A stretch of DNA of 64,000 bases, taken from contig CAMLSF010000001.1 in NCBI GenBank assembly GCA_946482615.1, forward strand, positions 1-64,000. The letters are read 5' to 3'. The position numbers and the translations under genes were made by a program. The notes under the pieces were generated by a model. That model was not told where the DNA came from. It saw only the letters and a program-made list of their open reading frames with translations, and searched no databases. This DNA comes from an uncultured Chromatiaceae bacterium. Lineage in GTDB: Bacteria; Pseudomonadota; Gammaproteobacteria; Enterobacterales; Alteromonadaceae. Shown here piece by piece: positions 26,613 to 35,483 of this stretch (within the stretch, counting starts at the first letter, position 1; every line of letters begins with the position of its first letter).

Positions 26613-28338
26613 TGCTGACTCCTCGTTCTATCCAGTATTTAATCACTGCGGTCACCCGGTCAGATTCACGGTTGGCCAGCAATTGCAGGTGGTTGATTTG
26701 CTGTGCAAATTCAGAGCCGACTTCAGGTAAATGAATGCTGTGTTGTGACCCTGTCGCCTGGTTATTGGGTAAAGCAGGGTCTGCTTTAGCGTCCAGCACG
26801 GCAGGCCCTGTCGTCACATCAGCATTTTGCATTGCAGTCGGGTTCTGAGTACCAGCCATGCCCTGAAAACCAGCAGCTGAATGTTGCTCTTTGTTTTTAC
26901 GGCTGACCAAATGATTGACTAAAGGACGGACGCCAAAAATCACCAGCGCCAGGCCAATAATGGCGCCGATCAGGTAACGCAAATACTCTTTCATTTCAGG
27001 CATTTGCCACCAGGCCATGCCTTCCATCTGAGTGGCAGCATCGCTGGGAACAAAACTGAAACTGGTGATATTAAACTGATCACCACGGTCGGCCTGATGG
27101 CCAGTCGCAGTTTTAATCATCTCGCCTAATTGAGCCAAACGCTCAGGCGTCCAGGGGGTTGCGCCTGCCGCCGCTTCGTTCACCAGTACAGACACGCTTT
27201 GACTGCGGACCCGGCCTATTTCATAACGGGTGTGGGTAATGGCTTTGCCGGTATCAAATTCGCGGCGCATTTCATTACGTTGTGAGGTGCGTTCATTGTT
27301 GTCCTGTTGTGCGGCCTCAGCACCAGGCTGCACTGGCACTGGCGGCTGATTGGCTAAAGAGCCAGGAATACCCATAGCCAGCTGGTCCAGCATAGAATCT
27401 GTTTTGCTGTTTTCACTTTTTAACACGCCTTCTTTGTCCAGCGCTTCACGGGTTTCTTCCACCACATTAAAGTCAACATCAGCGGACACCTGAATACGGT
27501 AATTGCCATCACCTAAAATAGGCAGCAGCATAATAGAAGCCCGCTCTTCAACGGAGCGTTCCACTTTTTCAATAAAGGCGAGTTTTTTGTCGGTTTCTTT
27601 CCCTACAGGCGTTTCGTCAAACAGATTGCCGCTGACTAACTTACCGCGCTGATCGACCACAGAAATATTGCGGCTGTCCAGACCCGGGATACTGCCGGAC
27701 ACCAGGCTGACAATAGCTTCTACCTGTTCAGGTTTGAGGTTATAACCAGGGGCCAAATCCACCATCACGGAAGCGGCAGATTTTTCCTCCTGCCGGCCAA
27801 CAAACAAATTACGTTTAGGAATAGCTAAATGCACCCGGGCGTTACGCACCCCATCCATCGTAATAATGGTGCGGGCTAATTCACCTTCCAGTGCGTGCTG
27901 GTACTGCATCGACTCCATAAACTGACTGGTGCCCATGGTGACTTTGTCCTGCATAGCCGACAAGCCCTCAGGCATGGCGGCTTTAATACCACGGGCTGCC
28001 AGCGTAATACGGGCATCGGCTAAACGTTCCTGCGGCACCATAATATTGCCGCTGTCGGTATCGATGCGGAACGGAAACTGCTCTTTATCCAGAATTTCCA
28101 CTATACCGGCTTTGTCGTAATGCTCCTGATTGCCGTACAAAGGCACGAAGTTTTTTGCCGAAGTCCAAAGGATCACTACTATGGTGGCGGCGACTAAAGT
28201 GGCCAGCAAAGCTATGGAAGCCAGACTTTTATCACCATTAGGCAACCAGTTCATTTTGCTGGATAAGTTAATTACCCTTTCCCGTAGTCTGTTGTCGGAA
28301 CTTGCCACAGGCAGAGATTTTGCCAATTCAGTTTTCAT
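26593..28338 (-). CDS. fliF: Lateral flagellar MS-ring protein FliF
   Basis: A 581-residue inner-membrane ring protein. It has a first transmembrane helix near 40-60, then the periplasmic ring-building motifs (VPLYGNQEHYDKAGIVEIL, ARVHLAIPKRNLF, VEAIVSLVSGSIPGLDSRNISVVDQRG), a second transmembrane helix near 455-475 (YLIGAIIGLALVIFGVRPL) and a C-terminal FliG-binding tail. It is the usual length. It is transcribed after fliE with a 12-base gap. Confidence 0.95.
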   Translation of the reverse strand: MKTELAKSLPVASSDNRLRERVINLSSKMNWLPNGDKSLASIALLATLVAATIVVILWTSAKNFVPLYGNQEHYDKAGIVEILDKEQFPFRIDTDSGNIMVPQERLADARITLAARGIKAAMPEGLSAMQDKVTMGTSQFMESMQYQHALEGELARTIITMDGVRNARVHLAIPKRNLFVGRQEEKSAASVMVDLAPGYNLKPEQVEAIVSLVSGSIPGLDSRNISVVDQRGKLVSGNLFDETPVGKETDKKLAFIEKVERSVEERASIMLLPILGDGNYRIQVSADVDFNVVEETREALDKEGVLKSENSKTDSMLDQLAMGIPGSLANQPPVPVQPGAEAAQQDNNERTSQRNEMRREFDTGKAITHTRYEIGRVRSQSVSVLVNEAAAGATPWTPERLAQLGEMIKTATGHQADRGDQFNITSFSFVPSDAATQMEGMAWWQMPEMKEYLRYLIGAIIGLALVIFGVRPLVNHLVSRKNKEQHSAAGFQGMAGTQNPTAMQNADVTTGPAVLDAKADPALPNNQATGSQHSIHLPEVGSEFAQQINHLQLLANRESDRVTAVIKYWIERGVSIESVKS

Positions 28339-28350
28339 TCCAGGCCCGCC

Positions 28351-28668
28351 TTACAGAGACATACGCATGATGTCATCCACACCATTCATCACTTTGTTGC
28401 GGATTTGCAGCAACATCGAAAAACTTAAATCTGCTTTCTGGCTGGCAACCATAGCCCCAACCAGATCATCACTGCGACCGGCATCAACCGCTGCCATCAT
28501 TTCTGATGACAGATTTTGCTGCGCATTGATAGAACGTAAAGCAGAGGCAAAATCACCGGACAACGCACTGTCGTTTTGTGCGGGCATCACCTGTTCATTG
28601 CTGGCAATTTGTTGCAACTGATCAAACTGGCTGAGTAACACATTTTGGGTATTTAACGGAGAAATCAT
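28351..28668 (-). CDS. fliE: Lateral flagellar hook-basal body protein FliE
   Basis: A 105-residue adaptor between the MS ring and the rod. The conserved C-terminal half (MVASQKADLSFSMLLQIRNKVMNGVDDIMRMSL) is diagnostic of FliE. It is the first structural gene after lafK, as in lateral clusters of Vibrio and Aeromonas. Confidence 0.93.
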   Translation of the reverse strand: MISPLNTQNVLLSQFDQLQQIASNEQVMPAQNDSALSGDFASALRSINAQQNLSSEMMAAVDAGRSDDLVGAMVASQKADLSFSMLLQIRNKVMNGVDDIMRMSL

Positions 28669-28687
28669 AGCTAATCCTTCCTGCTGC

Positions 28688-30001
28688 TTAAGCTATTGCA
28701 TCAATATCAACACCATGCTCACGCATAGCGGCCAGTTTGTATCGTAAGGCTCTGGTGCTGACGCCCAAAGCCTCTGCAGCCCGGGTTCTGTGGCCATTAA
28801 ATTGGTTCAGCACGCCCAGGATGTAATCAAATTCGGCATTCTTTTTATTCAGTTTCAGATGGTTAATGCTGGCAGATTCCGGCATCACAATGGGCTGTAA
28901 CGGCAGATTCAAATCAACGGCCTGCACTTCAATACCCCGCGCCATCACCAAAGCACGCTGTACCACGTTTTCCAGTTCACGCACATTGCCTGGCCAGTGG
29001 TATTGGCAAAGTGCGGCTTTGGCTTCTTTACTCAGTACATATTTGCCATCGGCATACTTCTGCACAAAAAACTCGGCCAGCGGGATAATGTCTTCTTTGC
29101 GTTCACGTAAAGCAGGCCAGCTCAGTGGCAATACATCCAGCCGGTAAAATAAGTCCTGACGGAACAAGCCCTGATCCACCAACTGACGTAAGTCTTTGTT
29201 GCTGGCGGCTATCACCCGTACATCCAGTTTAATTTTGTGGTTGCTGCCTAAACGTTCCAGCTCACGCTCCTGCAACACCCGCAGTAATTTGGCTTGTAAA
29301 GACAGAGGTAATTCAGAAATTTCATCCAACAGCAAAGTACCGCCATTGGCGGCTTCAAACTTGCCGATTTGCTGGCTGACTGCACCGGTAAAGGCGCCTT
29401 TGTTGTAGCCAAACAACATGGCTTCCAGCATATTTTCCGGAATAGCAGCACAGTTAATCGCCACATAAGCCTGATCACGACGGGCGGACACATTGTGGAT
29501 ATAACGGGCCAACCGCTCTTTACCTGTGCCTGACTCCCCATTGAGTAACACAGTGGCATCGGTCTGAGCCGCTCTGTTGGCCAGTTGCAACACCTGACGG
29601 CTGCCCAGCGACACAGCGACTAAGTCTCTTAAACCACGGCTAATCGACGAGGCATTGCGGATGGTGTTTTGTAACTGCTGCTGGTTAAACGGCTTCAGCA
29701 AATAATCTATGGCACCGTAGTTCAGACTTTCCGCCGCGACTGCGTGTTGATCCTTTTCAACCAGTACTATGATTTGGCAGGATGGATGCTGTTTTTTCAG
29801 CAGCACCATTAAATCCAGAGTCCGCATTTCTGCCAGTTCAGCGGCCATCACGATAATGTCCGGCTGTTGCAGGGAACAAGAGTTCAGCACGGCACTCAGA
29901 TCAGCGGCGTGGTTTAACTGAAAACCTTCAGCTTTGACACAAAGCATCAGGTCCTGTCCCGGCCGGCATTGTTCAATCCAAAGTAAATGTTTCATGGTCA
30001 T
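28688..30001 (-). CDS. lafK: Lateral flagellar sigma-54 activator LafK
   Basis: A 437-residue enhancer-binding protein, the master activator of lateral flagellar genes. A receiver-like N-terminus (1-120) lacks the phospho-acceptor Asp: the expected spot in PDIIVMAAELAE is Ala, and the acidic pair after strand 1 is missing (LLWIEQC), though K103 is kept. The AAA+ domain has Walker A GESGTGKE (155-162), the sigma-54 loop GAFTGA (202-207) and LLLDEISELPLS. The C-terminus has a Fis-type HTH (TRAAEALGVSTRALRYKLA). It probably works without phosphorylation, like FleQ/FlrA. It lies after motY, downstream of the c-di-GMP riboswitch. Confidence 0.93.
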   Translation of the reverse strand: MTMKHLLWIEQCRPGQDLMLCVKAEGFQLNHAADLSAVLNSCSLQQPDIIVMAAELAEMRTLDLMVLLKKQHPSCQIIVLVEKDQHAVAAESLNYGAIDYLLKPFNQQQLQNTIRNASSISRGLRDLVAVSLGSRQVLQLANRAAQTDATVLLNGESGTGKERLARYIHNVSARRDQAYVAINCAAIPENMLEAMLFGYNKGAFTGAVSQQIGKFEAANGGTLLLDEISELPLSLQAKLLRVLQERELERLGSNHKIKLDVRVIAASNKDLRQLVDQGLFRQDLFYRLDVLPLSWPALRERKEDIIPLAEFFVQKYADGKYVLSKEAKAALCQYHWPGNVRELENVVQRALVMARGIEVQAVDLNLPLQPIVMPESASINHLKLNKKNAEFDYILGVLNQFNGHRTRAAEALGVSTRALRYKLAAMREHGVDIDAIA

Positions 30002-30018
30002 GGGTTCACTCTTGTCTT

Positions 30019-30852
30019 TCAGCTTTGAGTACGGATCAGACGGACCAGTACTCTCCTGTTATGCGATTGTGTTGTGCTGCCAGCAGCCGGGTATCTGTTG
30101 CCGTGGGCACGGATTTCCAGTTTGTTTTTGCTGACGCCAAATTCGATTAAATGTGACGCGACTTCGTCGGCGCGTTCTTCGGACATCACTCTGTTGGCGA
30201 TGCTGGTTCCCATATCGTCGGTATATCCGTCTATCAATACTTTTTTTACCGCTTTATCTTGCTGAATATAAAGCGCCAGGGTTTTCAGAAAAGCCGCATC
30301 ATCGGCCGAAGGCTGGCGTTCATTGACCGGATAAAACAGTTGGAATTCGCGGGCCTGAGCCCAGGACAAAGGCAATAAAGCGTCAATACAGCTTTGGAAT
30401 TGTGCGAGGGCTGAAGCGGATTTGATATTAGGCACTGTCAGGGTGATTTCCTGACCCGGCAGATCCAGCATCAGTTGCAGCCAATAACCTTGTTGTAATT
30501 GCTGCATCACAACTGGGACTTGCTCAATAAAGCGGGCGACTTTGGCATTAATAAAAGTGGGGGAAAATTGTACCGCAGGTGCGACTTGCTCTGGCTGCCA
30601 ACCCGCAGTGACGACATGGCCTTGCACATCCTGCAATTCCAGATGAGCCGCATGCAGAGTTAATTGCATTTCAATAGCCCGGGCTGGCTCTTTACTAAAA
30701 GCCAGCGTGCCCATAGCACCCAAATCCTGTTCCATCCGACACTGAAACTGGTCGCCGCTGATACGCCACTGTGATTGATCCATAGCGGGCGTATACTGCG
30801 GGGCAGTAGCTACAGCCGATGTCAGCCAAAGACCTAACAGAGAAATAATCAC
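30019..30852 (-). CDS. motY: Lateral flagellar stator accessory protein MotY
   Basis: A 277-residue exported protein. A short signal peptide ends at AVATA (near 17), followed by the MotY N-terminal domain (CRMEQDLGAMG, a stator-contact part) and a C-terminal OmpA-like peptidoglycan domain with IDGYTDDMGTSIANRVMSEERADEV and NRRVLVRL. In Vibrio parahaemolyticus motY also accompanies lafK in the lateral locus. The start is GTG 30852 with AAGGA 7 bases upstream; the nearby ATG is out of frame and closes at once. The long leader carries a c-di-GMP riboswitch. Confidence 0.92.
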   Translation of the reverse strand: MIISLLGLWLTSAVATAPQYTPAMDQSQWRISGDQFQCRMEQDLGAMGTLAFSKEPARAIEMQLTLHAAHLELQDVQGHVVTAGWQPEQVAPAVQFSPTFINAKVARFIEQVPVVMQQLQQGYWLQLMLDLPGQEITLTVPNIKSASALAQFQSCIDALLPLSWAQAREFQLFYPVNERQPSADDAAFLKTLALYIQQDKAVKKVLIDGYTDDMGTSIANRVMSEERADEVASHLIEFGVSKNKLEIRAHGNRYPAAGSTTQSHNRRVLVRLIRTQS

Positions 30853-30971
30853 AGGTTCATCCTTTTAAACCGCCTAACCGCAATCGACAAATAACGCCAA
30901 CCACAAACAGTATTAAAAGGCAAAAAAAGCAGACAGGCATACAGCCAAATCCCGGACGGATCTGTGTTGTA

Positions 30972-31041
30972 TTCACCTGAACAGGCGAAACCAAGGCTTG
31001 ATCAGAACTGACCATCCTTCAGGTTCACCTTTTGGGTGACC
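30972..31041 (-). promoter_or_regulatory. Possible expression platform of the riboswitch
   Basis: Downstream of the aptamer, one hairpin forms at 31021-31041 (GGTCACC with GGTGAACC) and another at 30972-30989 (TTCGCCT with AGGTGAA). The 3' arm of the first (AGGTGAACC, 31022-31030) can instead pair with GGTTTCGCCT (30983-30992). Such mutually exclusive helices suit a switch. No T run follows directly, so the mechanism (termination, Rho or translation) is open. Confidence 0.4.
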
Positions 31042-31142
31042 GCTTGCTAATGCAACCCCGCTATCATAGATCCTTACAGATCCTTAGACCGGAGGCTTTG
31101 CGTCCTGACCTTTAAGCCAGTTTGCCTTTTAATTTCTAAGCT
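31041..31142 (-). promoter_or_regulatory. Cyclic-di-GMP-I (GEMM-I) riboswitch
   Basis: The minus strand contains the consensus of the GEMM-I aptamer in order: AAGGCAAAC (from 31129), a P2 hairpin CTGGC/GTCAG, GGACGCAAAGCC (31106-31095) with the A that stacks between the ligand bases, TCCGGTCTAAGG, and the P3 apex TAGCGGGGTT closed by CTATG and CATTAG. This matches the Vc2 aptamer of Vibrio cholerae almost base for base in the core. P1 may use GCTT with AAGC. It lies about 190 bases before the motY GTG, so it should control motY, lafK and fliEFGHIJ. Whether it turns expression on or off is not visible. Confidence 0.92.
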
Positions 31143-31338
31143 TGTTAGAAAAATGAGGTTCAGAGCTAAAATGAACTCTCACTTAATACACTACAATAAA
31201 CAAAAAAAAACTGGCTGCAAGCTTTATTTTTATGAGCTTCAATCATTTAGCCAAAAAATATACACCAGCTTACATCAACCTTAATTGCAGGAACATGTTA
31301 AAAAAACATTTACACTTCAATAACCTGCATAGTCTAAC
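31143..31338. other. Intergenic region upstream of the riboswitch
   Basis: An A+T-rich stretch that must hold the motY-lafK promoter on the minus strand. I see only a weak sigma-70 candidate (TTGCAG, 16 bases, TATTGT near 31196-31219) and no convincing sigma-54 site. No ORF with a ribosome binding site is present. Confidence 0.3.
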
Positions 31339-31455
31339 TATAGTACATGACCTTTTGGTGACAAAATCAGACCTTAGTCTGAATTCAGGCTGAATTGCGT
31401 TCAGATCCTGATTTTAAGCGATGAACGGATCAAGGCCAGATCCTTTTTTGTTGTT
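31316..31455 (+). ncRNA. Candidate plus-strand small RNA between motY and flhA
   Basis: TATAGT (31339-31344) with weak TTCAAT (31316-31321, 17-base spacer) is followed by about 100 bases without an ORF, an internal perfect hairpin CAGAC-CTTA-GTCTG (31368-31381), and a strong terminator. No plus-strand gene lies nearby that this terminator could serve, so a small RNA is the simplest reading. It runs opposite to all flagellar genes around it. Confidence 0.4.
31427..31455 (+). terminator. Intrinsic terminator on the plus strand
   Basis: GGATC (31427-31431) pairs with GATCC (31439-31443), loop AAGGCCA, then TTTTTTGTTGTT. On the minus strand the T run is absent, so it is not a good flhA terminator. 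Confidence 0.65.
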
Positions 31456-31468
31456 ATTTGGTCGCCTT

Positions 31469-33541
31469 TTAGCCCAAAGTTCCTAACACATTGACCCGAA
31501 TTTGTTCTGGAATTTCGTTATAAGACAACACAACCAGAGATCCCTGGGTAAAAGTGCGGGCATAACGTGCCAGTAAAGGCCGTAATTGTGGTAAAACCAC
31601 CAGCACAGGCTGATAACCCTGTCGTTGCATTTGTTCTTTTACCTGCGGCATAGCGCGCTGGAACTGACTCAATAAATTAGGCGCCACCGGGAAACTGTCC
31701 AGCGCCACTTTGCCTGCCTGCATCGCCTGATTTAAAGCACTTTGTAAAGTTTGCTCCAGCTTTTCATCCAGACTATAAGCCGCCAGCTCGTCCCGCTCGC
31801 CCAGCACCTGTTTCACCAGTACCCGTTGCAAAGCACAGCGCACATCACTGGTCAGTAAGATCGGATCTTTAGTCACTTCAGCACTATCCACCAAAGCTGT
31901 GGCTATGGTCACCACATCGCCTAAACTGACCTGCTCTTTAAGTAACAAACGATAGACTTTAAGTTGCAGATTAGGGGTTAAAGCCTTTTCTAAACTCTCA
32001 GCCAAAGTCGGGGCGACCTGGGCCAGACGTTTATTAAATTGCTTAATGTCCTCAAATAAAAACAAGTCTGCCAGATTTTCTTTAATCACTTTGCCGACAT
32101 GAGTGGCGATCACAGTGGCCGCATCCACCACTGAATACCCTAAGTTGAGTGCTTTGGCTTTTTGCTCCGGTTCAATCCAGACCGCTTCTAAGCCATAAGC
32201 CGGGTCGACCGTCAGCTCACCATCCATCTGGCCATAAATATCGCCTGTATTAAGCGCCAGCAGCTTTTGGGGCTGTAATTTGCCCGACACCAGCGGCACA
32301 CCGGCCAGCTTAATCCGATACTCCTGCGGGTTTTGTTTTAAGCTGTCCCGCACCCGCACTTCAGGCAATAAAAAACCGGATTGTTCCGACAAGGTTTTAC
32401 GCACGCCCCTTAAGGTTTGCAATAAGGTTTCGCCCTGCTCTTTGTCGGCCAGATACACCAGCCGGAAACCCAGTTCGACTGAAATCCGGTCGATAAAAGG
32501 CAAATCTTCCCAAACCAGAGCTGCAGGTTCCTGACTGATTTTTTCGGTCAGGGCTTCGACTTCAGTATAACTGCGGCCATCGGCTTTTTGCTGCAAACGC
32601 CAGGCGGCGAAATACAAAGGCGCAGCAAAAACTAAAAAGGCTGCTGTTGGCATGCCTGGCACTAAACCCAGCACAGTCATAATGACAGCTGCGGTCAGTA
32701 ACACCCGTGGCGACGCCAGTAACTGGCGGCCAACTTCGTCCGACATTTCGCCTTCGTCGTTCATCCGGGTTACGATAATAGCGGCGGCAACGGACATCAG
32801 TAAGGACGGCACCTGCGCCACTAAACCATCACCTATGGTCAATAAGGCAAAACGCTGGAACGACTCGCCTAAGCCCAGACCATGCATAAAAACGCCTATG
32901 GCCACACCACCTAACAGGTTAATGACCAGGATCACTAAACCTGCAATGGCATCACCACGGACAAACTTAGAGGCTCCATCCATAGAGCCATAAAAATCGG
33001 CTTCTTTGGCTATGGTCTGACGACGTTCTTTGGCTTGTTCCGGCGCTATTAAGCCAGCGTTTAAATCGGCGTCTATCGCCATTTGTTTACCCGGCATCGC
33101 ATCCAGGGTAAAACGGGCCGCCACCTCAGAAATACGCTCGCCCCCTTTGGTAATGACGACAAAGTTGATGATCATCAGAATGACAAAGACCACCATACCG
33201 ACCACATAATTGCCACCTATCACCACTTCACCAAAAGACTGGATCACATTACCAGCCACATGAGTGCCTTCATGGCCATGTAATAACACCACCCGGGTAG
33301 ACGCCACGTTCAGCGTCAGCCGCATTAAGGTTGCGACCAGCAATACGGTAGGAAATACCGAAAAATCCAGTGGCTTTTGGGCTGAAACAGCCACCAGCAA
33401 CACCACAATGGACAAGACAATGTTAAAGGTGAATAACACATCCAGCAGCCAGCCAGGCAAAGGCAACACCACCATGGCCAGAATGGCCAGCAATAACACA
33501 GGGATAGCGGTATAAGGCTGAGTAAAAGAACGCCAGTTCAC
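31469..33541 (-). CDS. flhA: Lateral flagellar export gate protein FlhA
   Basis: A 690-residue inner-membrane protein. Eight transmembrane helices fill about residues 15-310 and include the conserved FHIPEP region (FAARFTLDAMPGKQMAIDADLNAGLI, KEADFYGSMDGASKFVRGDAIAG). A large cytoplasmic domain forms the nonameric ring that docks chaperone-substrate complexes. Length and motifs are complete. It is the last gene of the run from lafA and overlaps flhB by 4 bases. Confidence 0.96.
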   Translation of the reverse strand: MNWRSFTQPYTAIPVLLLAILAMVVLPLPGWLLDVLFTFNIVLSIVVLLVAVSAQKPLDFSVFPTVLLVATLMRLTLNVASTRVVLLHGHEGTHVAGNVIQSFGEVVIGGNYVVGMVVFVILMIINFVVITKGGERISEVAARFTLDAMPGKQMAIDADLNAGLIAPEQAKERRQTIAKEADFYGSMDGASKFVRGDAIAGLVILVINLLGGVAIGVFMHGLGLGESFQRFALLTIGDGLVAQVPSLLMSVAAAIIVTRMNDEGEMSDEVGRQLLASPRVLLTAAVIMTVLGLVPGMPTAAFLVFAAPLYFAAWRLQQKADGRSYTEVEALTEKISQEPAALVWEDLPFIDRISVELGFRLVYLADKEQGETLLQTLRGVRKTLSEQSGFLLPEVRVRDSLKQNPQEYRIKLAGVPLVSGKLQPQKLLALNTGDIYGQMDGELTVDPAYGLEAVWIEPEQKAKALNLGYSVVDAATVIATHVGKVIKENLADLFLFEDIKQFNKRLAQVAPTLAESLEKALTPNLQLKVYRLLLKEQVSLGDVVTIATALVDSAEVTKDPILLTSDVRCALQRVLVKQVLGERDELAAYSLDEKLEQTLQSALNQAMQAGKVALDSFPVAPNLLSQFQRAMPQVKEQMQRQGYQPVLVVLPQLRPLLARYARTFTQGSLVVLSYNEIPEQIRVNVLGTLG

Positions 33542-34692
33542 AATGTACTTCCTCGCTCATTGGCCTGTTGTTGCAGGCTGGACGGAATAAAAATATCCGG
33601 GATAGGCGCAGGTTTCTGGCCCCTTCCCTGTTTATAGGCTTTGAGTTGCATCACATAAGTCAGCACATAAGCCACAGCTGTATAGAGACCTTTGGGCACT
33701 TCCTGATCAACACGGGTGGAGAAATAAATGGCCCGGGCCAGCGGCGGTAATTCAATCACTTCCAGCTGATGAGTAGCAGCCAGTTCGCGGATACGCAGCG
33801 CCATCTGATCGACCCCTTTGGCCACCACATAAGGGGCTTTGGCTTTTTTCTCAGAATATTTCAAAGCTACCGCATAGTGAGTCGGGTTGGTGATAATGAC
33901 ATCAGCAGTTGGCACCCTGTCTTCAATACGTCTGTTGGCCATCTGGTATTGGATTTGCCGGATCCGGCCTTTAATTTCAGGGTTACCATCTGTGGATTTA
34001 CGTTCGTCTTTCACTTCCTGTTTGGTCATTTTCAGCTTGTTGGCCACTTTAAATTGCTGAAAAGGCACGTCTATCACTGCCACTATCAACAGCACCAGCG
34101 CCAGCATCATCAGACTGAAGGACAACACTTCCAGCCCGTCTTTGGCTGCTGTAGCTAAATCCATCCGCTGCAAAAACAATAAGCGGGTCGCCAGATGACT
34201 CATCAGGCCCCATAAACACAAGCCTAACAGCAAGACTTTTAAAATAGATTTGCAAAGTTCAACCAGACTTTCGCTGCCAAAGATCCGGCCTAAACCAGCG
34301 ATAGGGTTCATATTGCTGAATTTGGGCCCGAGTAACTTACTGGAAAAAATAGCGCCACCCGGCAGTATCCCCGCCACCCAACTGGCAATAAACAAGGTCA
34401 GCAAAAAGGGCAGACTGGCCCCAAGCATAGCCAGCAAGGCATCAGCCAACGCACCTGTCATCAAATCACCTTGTTTCAGAGCGTTTTTATCCAGTTGCCA
34501 GCTGCTTTGCACCAGCTGATAAAACAGCTGCATAAACATGTCGGCAAACCACAATAAAGCCGCACTGCCCAATAACAGCAGCAATGCGGTATTGAGCTCT
34601 TTAGAGCGGGCAACCTGACCTTCCTCACGGGACTTTTTCAGTCGCTGCTCCGTGGGTTGTTCGGTTTTGTTCTGACCGGTATTTTCTGACAT
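33538..34692 (-). CDS. flhB: Lateral flagellar export switch protein FlhB
   Basis: A 384-residue export apparatus protein that switches specificity from hook to filament. Four transmembrane helices are followed by a cytoplasmic domain with the self-cleavage motif NPTH (in VIITNPTHYAVALKY, near residue 268). N-terminal KTEQPTEQRLKKSREEGQVARS is diagnostic. The tail after the FlhB_CC domain is longer and proline-rich (KPAPIPDIFIP). It is in an operon with fliR (6-base gap) and flhA. Confidence 0.95.
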   Translation of the reverse strand: MSENTGQNKTEQPTEQRLKKSREEGQVARSKELNTALLLLLGSAALLWFADMFMQLFYQLVQSSWQLDKNALKQGDLMTGALADALLAMLGASLPFLLTLFIASWVAGILPGGAIFSSKLLGPKFSNMNPIAGLGRIFGSESLVELCKSILKVLLLGLCLWGLMSHLATRLLFLQRMDLATAAKDGLEVLSFSLMMLALVLLIVAVIDVPFQQFKVANKLKMTKQEVKDERKSTDGNPEIKGRIRQIQYQMANRRIEDRVPTADVIITNPTHYAVALKYSEKKAKAPYVVAKGVDQMALRIRELAATHQLEVIELPPLARAIYFSTRVDQEVPKGLYTAVAYVLTYVMQLKAYKQGRGQKPAPIPDIFIPSSLQQQANERGSTL

Positions 34693-34698
34693 CAGCAG

Positions 34699-35475
34699 TT
34701 AACTCATCGCCAGTTGCATCACACCCAGCACATGTTCAGCCACCACAGAAAAGTGATTACCCATTTGGCTTAAGGTGAGAAATACACAAACAAATCCCAA
34801 TAACAGCGTCATCGGAAAACCTAAAGAAAACAAATTCATACTGGGAGCAGAGCGGCTGGCAATACCAAAAGTCAGGTTCACCAATAGCATGGCGATAATG
34901 GCCGGTAAAGCGACCAGCAACGCAGCCCCAAACATCCAGCCAAATAAATTCACCAGCAGCATCAAATCCAACTGATACAAACTGGCACCGACAGGCCAGA
35001 GACTAAAGCTGTCGACCATAATTTGCAGGCTGATCAAATGACCATTTAAGGCAAAAAACAGCAGAGCTGTCATTACCCAGAATAACTGACTCAGAACGGA
35101 CACTGAATCGCCGCTGGCCGGGTCATTCATCATGGCCATAGACAACCCCATCTGCATCGAAATCATCAACCCCACCAAAGCCAGCACTTCAAACAACATC
35201 CGCACAGCACCGGCCATAATGACGGCAAAGATCACCTGCTCCAGTGTCACCACAGCCCCTTCCAGCGAGAATGGATCTATGGCTTTGACTTCAATAGAGG
35301 GTGCCAGCAAAAAGCTTAAAAACAGTGCCAACATAATACGGGCTCTGGGCACCACAGCAGGGTTATCAAATACAGGCAAAGCCCAGAAAAAGGCCGCCAG
35401 CCGGACAAAGGGCCACCACAAGGTGCCAAACCACACCATCAGTTGATCTGTTGTCAGGCTTAATAATGAACTCAT
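34699..35475 (-). CDS. fliR: Lateral flagellar export protein FliR
   Basis: A 258-residue core channel protein of the export gate with about six hydrophobic segments; VRLAAFFWALPVF at the N-terminus, GLMISMQMGLSMAMMNDP and GIASRSAPSMNLFSLGFP are typical FliR motifs. Eight bases separate it from fliQ. Confidence 0.94.
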   Translation of the reverse strand: MSSLLSLTTDQLMVWFGTLWWPFVRLAAFFWALPVFDNPAVVPRARIMLALFLSFLLAPSIEVKAIDPFSLEGAVVTLEQVIFAVIMAGAVRMLFEVLALVGLMISMQMGLSMAMMNDPASGDSVSVLSQLFWVMTALLFFALNGHLISLQIMVDSFSLWPVGASLYQLDLMLLVNLFGWMFGAALLVALPAIIAMLLVNLTFGIASRSAPSMNLFSLGFPMTLLLGFVCVFLTLSQMGNHFSVVAEHVLGVMQLAMS

Positions 35476-35483
35476 TCAGTGGT

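Noticed and set aside
31201..31260. Sigma-54 promoter for motY-lafK (TTGGCTAAATGATTGAA)
   Set aside because: The -24 element lacks the AC and the -12 element lacks the C; match too weak.
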